6,941 bases of DNA from Actinomycetota bacterium. GTDB lineage: Bacteria > Actinomycetota > Acidimicrobiia > Acidimicrobiales > AC-25. The notes beneath the pieces are model-generated. The model had not been told where the DNA came from. It saw nothing but the letters and a program-made list of their open reading frames with translations, and made no database searches. Positions 5,491 to 6,941 of this stretch are shown here, one piece after another; the first letter of the stretch is position 1; each line of letters starts with the position of its first letter. The DNA is taken from NCBI GenBank assembly GCA_005888395.1, contig VAXF01000220.1, positions 1-6,941 of the forward strand, given 5' to 3'. The position numbers and the translations under genes were made by a program.

Positions 5491-6941
5491 ATGACGCACC
5501 CGCTGGACGTGCTGACCGCAGGCGAGATCGAGGCCGCCGTCAAGGCGGTGCGGGCGACCGGACGCATCACCGACGCGGCCCGGTTCGCACGCATCCGTCT
5601 GCACGAGCCGTCGAAGGAGGTGCTGCTTGCGTTCACCGAGGGCGACGCGGTCGACCGAGAGGTCTGCCTGACGATCGTCCCGGGACCGGCGGCCGACCTG
5701 ATCGAGACGGTCGTCGCTGTCCCGTCGGGCGAGGTGCGGTCATGGACGGAGGTGCCCGGGGTGCGGCCCGGGCTGTTGTTCGAGGAGGCGCTCAACGCCA
5801 TCCTCGGCCTGAAGGCACACCCCGACTACATCGCCGCTCTCGAGAAGCGCGGCATCACCGACCTCGACCTCGTCCAGATCGACCCGTGGCCCGCGGGCAA
5901 CTTCGGCCTGCCGCTCGAGGAGGGCCGGCGCATCAGCCGGTGCATCTCGTTCCTCCGCGAGTCGCCGACCGACAACGGCTACGCCCGCCCGATCGAAGGG
6001 CTTCTCGCCTTCGTCGACATGGCGCGGGGCGAGGTGCTCGAGATCGTCGACACCGGCGTGGTGCCACTGCCGCCCGAGCACGCGCGCTACTTCCCCGACG
6101 ACGTCGGACCGCTGCGCACAGACCTGAAGCCGCTCGAGATCAGCCAGCCCGAGGGAGCGAGCTTCACCGTCGAGGGCAACCTCGTGCGCTGGCAGAAGTG
6201 GTCGTTCCGCGTCTCGATGGAGCAGCACGAGGGCCTGATCCTGCACACCGTCGGCTACGACGACGGGGGCCGTGTCCGCCCGATCCTGCACCGCGCGTCC
6301 GTCAACGAGATGGTGGTGCCCTACGGCGACCCCGGGCCGATGCACGGGTGGAAGAACGCCTTCGACGCCGGCGAGTGGGGACTCGGCCGCATGGCGAACT
6401 CGCTCACGCTCGGGTGCGACTGCCTCGGCGAAATCCACTACTTCGAGGTGACCTTCGCCGACGAGCACGGCAACGCGCAGGTGCTCGAGAACGGCATCTG
6501 CATGCACGAGGAGGACTACGGGATCCTCTGGAAGCACGTCGACATGTGGGCCGGCACTACCGAGGTCCGTCGGTCGCGGCGCCTCGTGATCAGCTCGATC
6601 GCAACCGCGGGAAACTACGAGTACGGCTTCTACTGGTACCTCTACCTCGACGGCACCATCCAGCTCGAGGTCAAGCTCACCGGCATCGTGTCGCCGATGG
6701 CGGTCGCGCCGGGCGAGGAGCCCGAGTACGCGAACGTCATCGCCCCGGGCGTCGCCGCCCCGCACCACCAACACCTCTTCAACGTCCGCCTCGACCTCGA
6801 CGTCGACGGCGCGACCAACTCCGTCTACGAGGTGGAGGCGGAGCCGGTGCCGATGGGTGACGGCAACCCGCTCGGCAACGCGTTCCGCGCCAGGGCCACG
6901 CTCCTCGAGAAGGAGCAGCAGGCCCAACGCGTCGTCGACCC
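5491..6941 (+). CDS. Copper amine oxidase (primary-amine oxidase), 3' end cut by window
   Basis: The frame is open from ATG 5491 to the end (483 full codons); the family is about 640 residues, so roughly a quarter is missing. Residues 1-90 and 95-200 look like the N2 and N3 domains, and the catalytic beta-sandwich follows from about 220. Key residues are visible: catalytic base Asp292 in AFDAGEWG, and Tyr376 in the consensus NYE (TAGNYEYGFYW), which self-processes to the topaquinone cofactor. Copper ligands His426 and His428 lie in HHQHLFNVRLD. Cys311 and Cys337 match the conserved disulfide pair. The Asp292-Tyr376 spacing of 84 equals that of the Arthrobacter enzyme. The third copper His lies outside the window. 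It would oxidise a primary amine to an aldehyde with release of ammonia and hydrogen peroxide. No signal peptide is seen, so it is probably cytoplasmic. The exact amine is unknown. Confidence 0.95.
   Translation, partial: MTHPLDVLTAGEIEAAVKAVRATGRITDAARFARIRLHEPSKEVLLAFTEGDAVDREVCLTIVPGPAADLIETVVAVPSGEVRSWTEVPGVRPGLLFEEALNAILGLKAHPDYIAALEKRGITDLDLVQIDPWPAGNFGLPLEEGRRISRCISFLRESPTDNGYARPIEGLLAFVDMARGEVLEIVDTGVVPLPPEHARYFPDDVGPLRTDLKPLEISQPEGASFTVEGNLVRWQKWSFRVSMEQHEGLILHTVGYDDGGRVRPILHRASVNEMVVPYGDPGPMHGWKNAFDAGEWGLGRMANSLTLGCDCLGEIHYFEVTFADEHGNAQVLENGICMHEEDYGILWKHVDMWAGTTEVRRSRRLVISSIATAGNYEYGFYWYLYLDGTIQLEVKLTGIVSPMAVAPGEEPEYANVIAPGVAAPHHQHLFNVRLDLDVDGATNSVYEVEAEPVPMGDGNPLGNAFRARATLLEKEQQAQRVVD

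Noticed and set aside
5382..6860. Long plus-strand frame (492 codons) overlapping the methyltransferase end and the amine oxidase
   Set aside because: The product is Arg/Pro/Gly-rich noise. The amine oxidase frame from 5491 carries the catalytic Asp, the topaquinone Tyr and copper His residues.
5740..6927. Long minus-strand frame (395 codons) opposite the amine oxidase
   Set aside because: Composition is shadow-like, with no domain, and the opposite strand encodes a clear enzyme.
1..6941. tRNA, rRNA, CRISPR array, insertion sequence or prophage
   Set aside because: No cloverleaf, regularly spaced repeats, transposase motifs or terminal inverted repeats were found; the only repeats are the two short tandem duplications and small hairpins.

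Overview
This is a 6.9-kb window of GC-rich, gene-dense chromosome with short or no gaps between genes. GC content, protein composition and gene starts point to an actinobacterium. None of the five visible gene starts has a properly spaced Shine-Dalgarno sequence, and several have a -10-like hexamer 6-7 nt before the ATG, as in leaderless transcripts. Acidimicrobiia or relatives would be my guess, but no marker gene here proves it.

Layout. (1) 1-225, plus: C-terminal end of a DNA-3-methyladenine glycosylase (AlkA/HhH-GPD type), with a 15-bp tandem duplication over its stop codon. (2) 272-2179, plus: a complete ABC exporter half-transporter (membrane domain fused to ATPase). (3) 2187-3022, minus: an enoyl-CoA hydratase/isomerase (crotonase) gene, convergent with the ABC gene. 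Its N-terminal coding part is thrown out of frame by a perfect 8-bp tandem duplication at 2952-2967; the longest intact piece is 2187-2921. (4) 3023-3379, minus: a small lipoprotein cupredoxin abutting the crotonase gene, so the two look like one operon. (5) 3435-3920, plus and divergent from the cupredoxin: a peroxiredoxin of the BCP/PrxQ class whose catalytic position is an in-frame TGA. (6) 3947-5449, plus: a solitary adenine-N6 DNA methyltransferase. (7) 5491 to the window end, plus: a copper amine oxidase lacking only its last part, including the third copper ligand.

The most notable result is the peroxiredoxin. Reading from ATG 3435, the frame gives PKASTPG, then TGA, then TIEGQWFRD, and stays open to TAG at 3918-3920. 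The TGA lies exactly where the peroxidatic cysteine of the PxxxTxxC motif belongs, and the rest of the protein has no cysteine. A small hairpin follows the TGA at 3590-3603, with a guanosine in its loop, as expected for a bacterial SECIS element. The best reading is a selenocysteine peroxiredoxin of 161 residues that conventional gene calling would split or miss. No selA, selB, selC or selD lies in the window, so the claim depends on the rest of the genome.

The genes do not form one obvious pathway. Peroxiredoxin, cupredoxin and copper amine oxidase (which releases hydrogen peroxide) share redox or copper themes, but a functional link is speculation. There is no tRNA, rRNA, CRISPR array, insertion sequence or phage gene.
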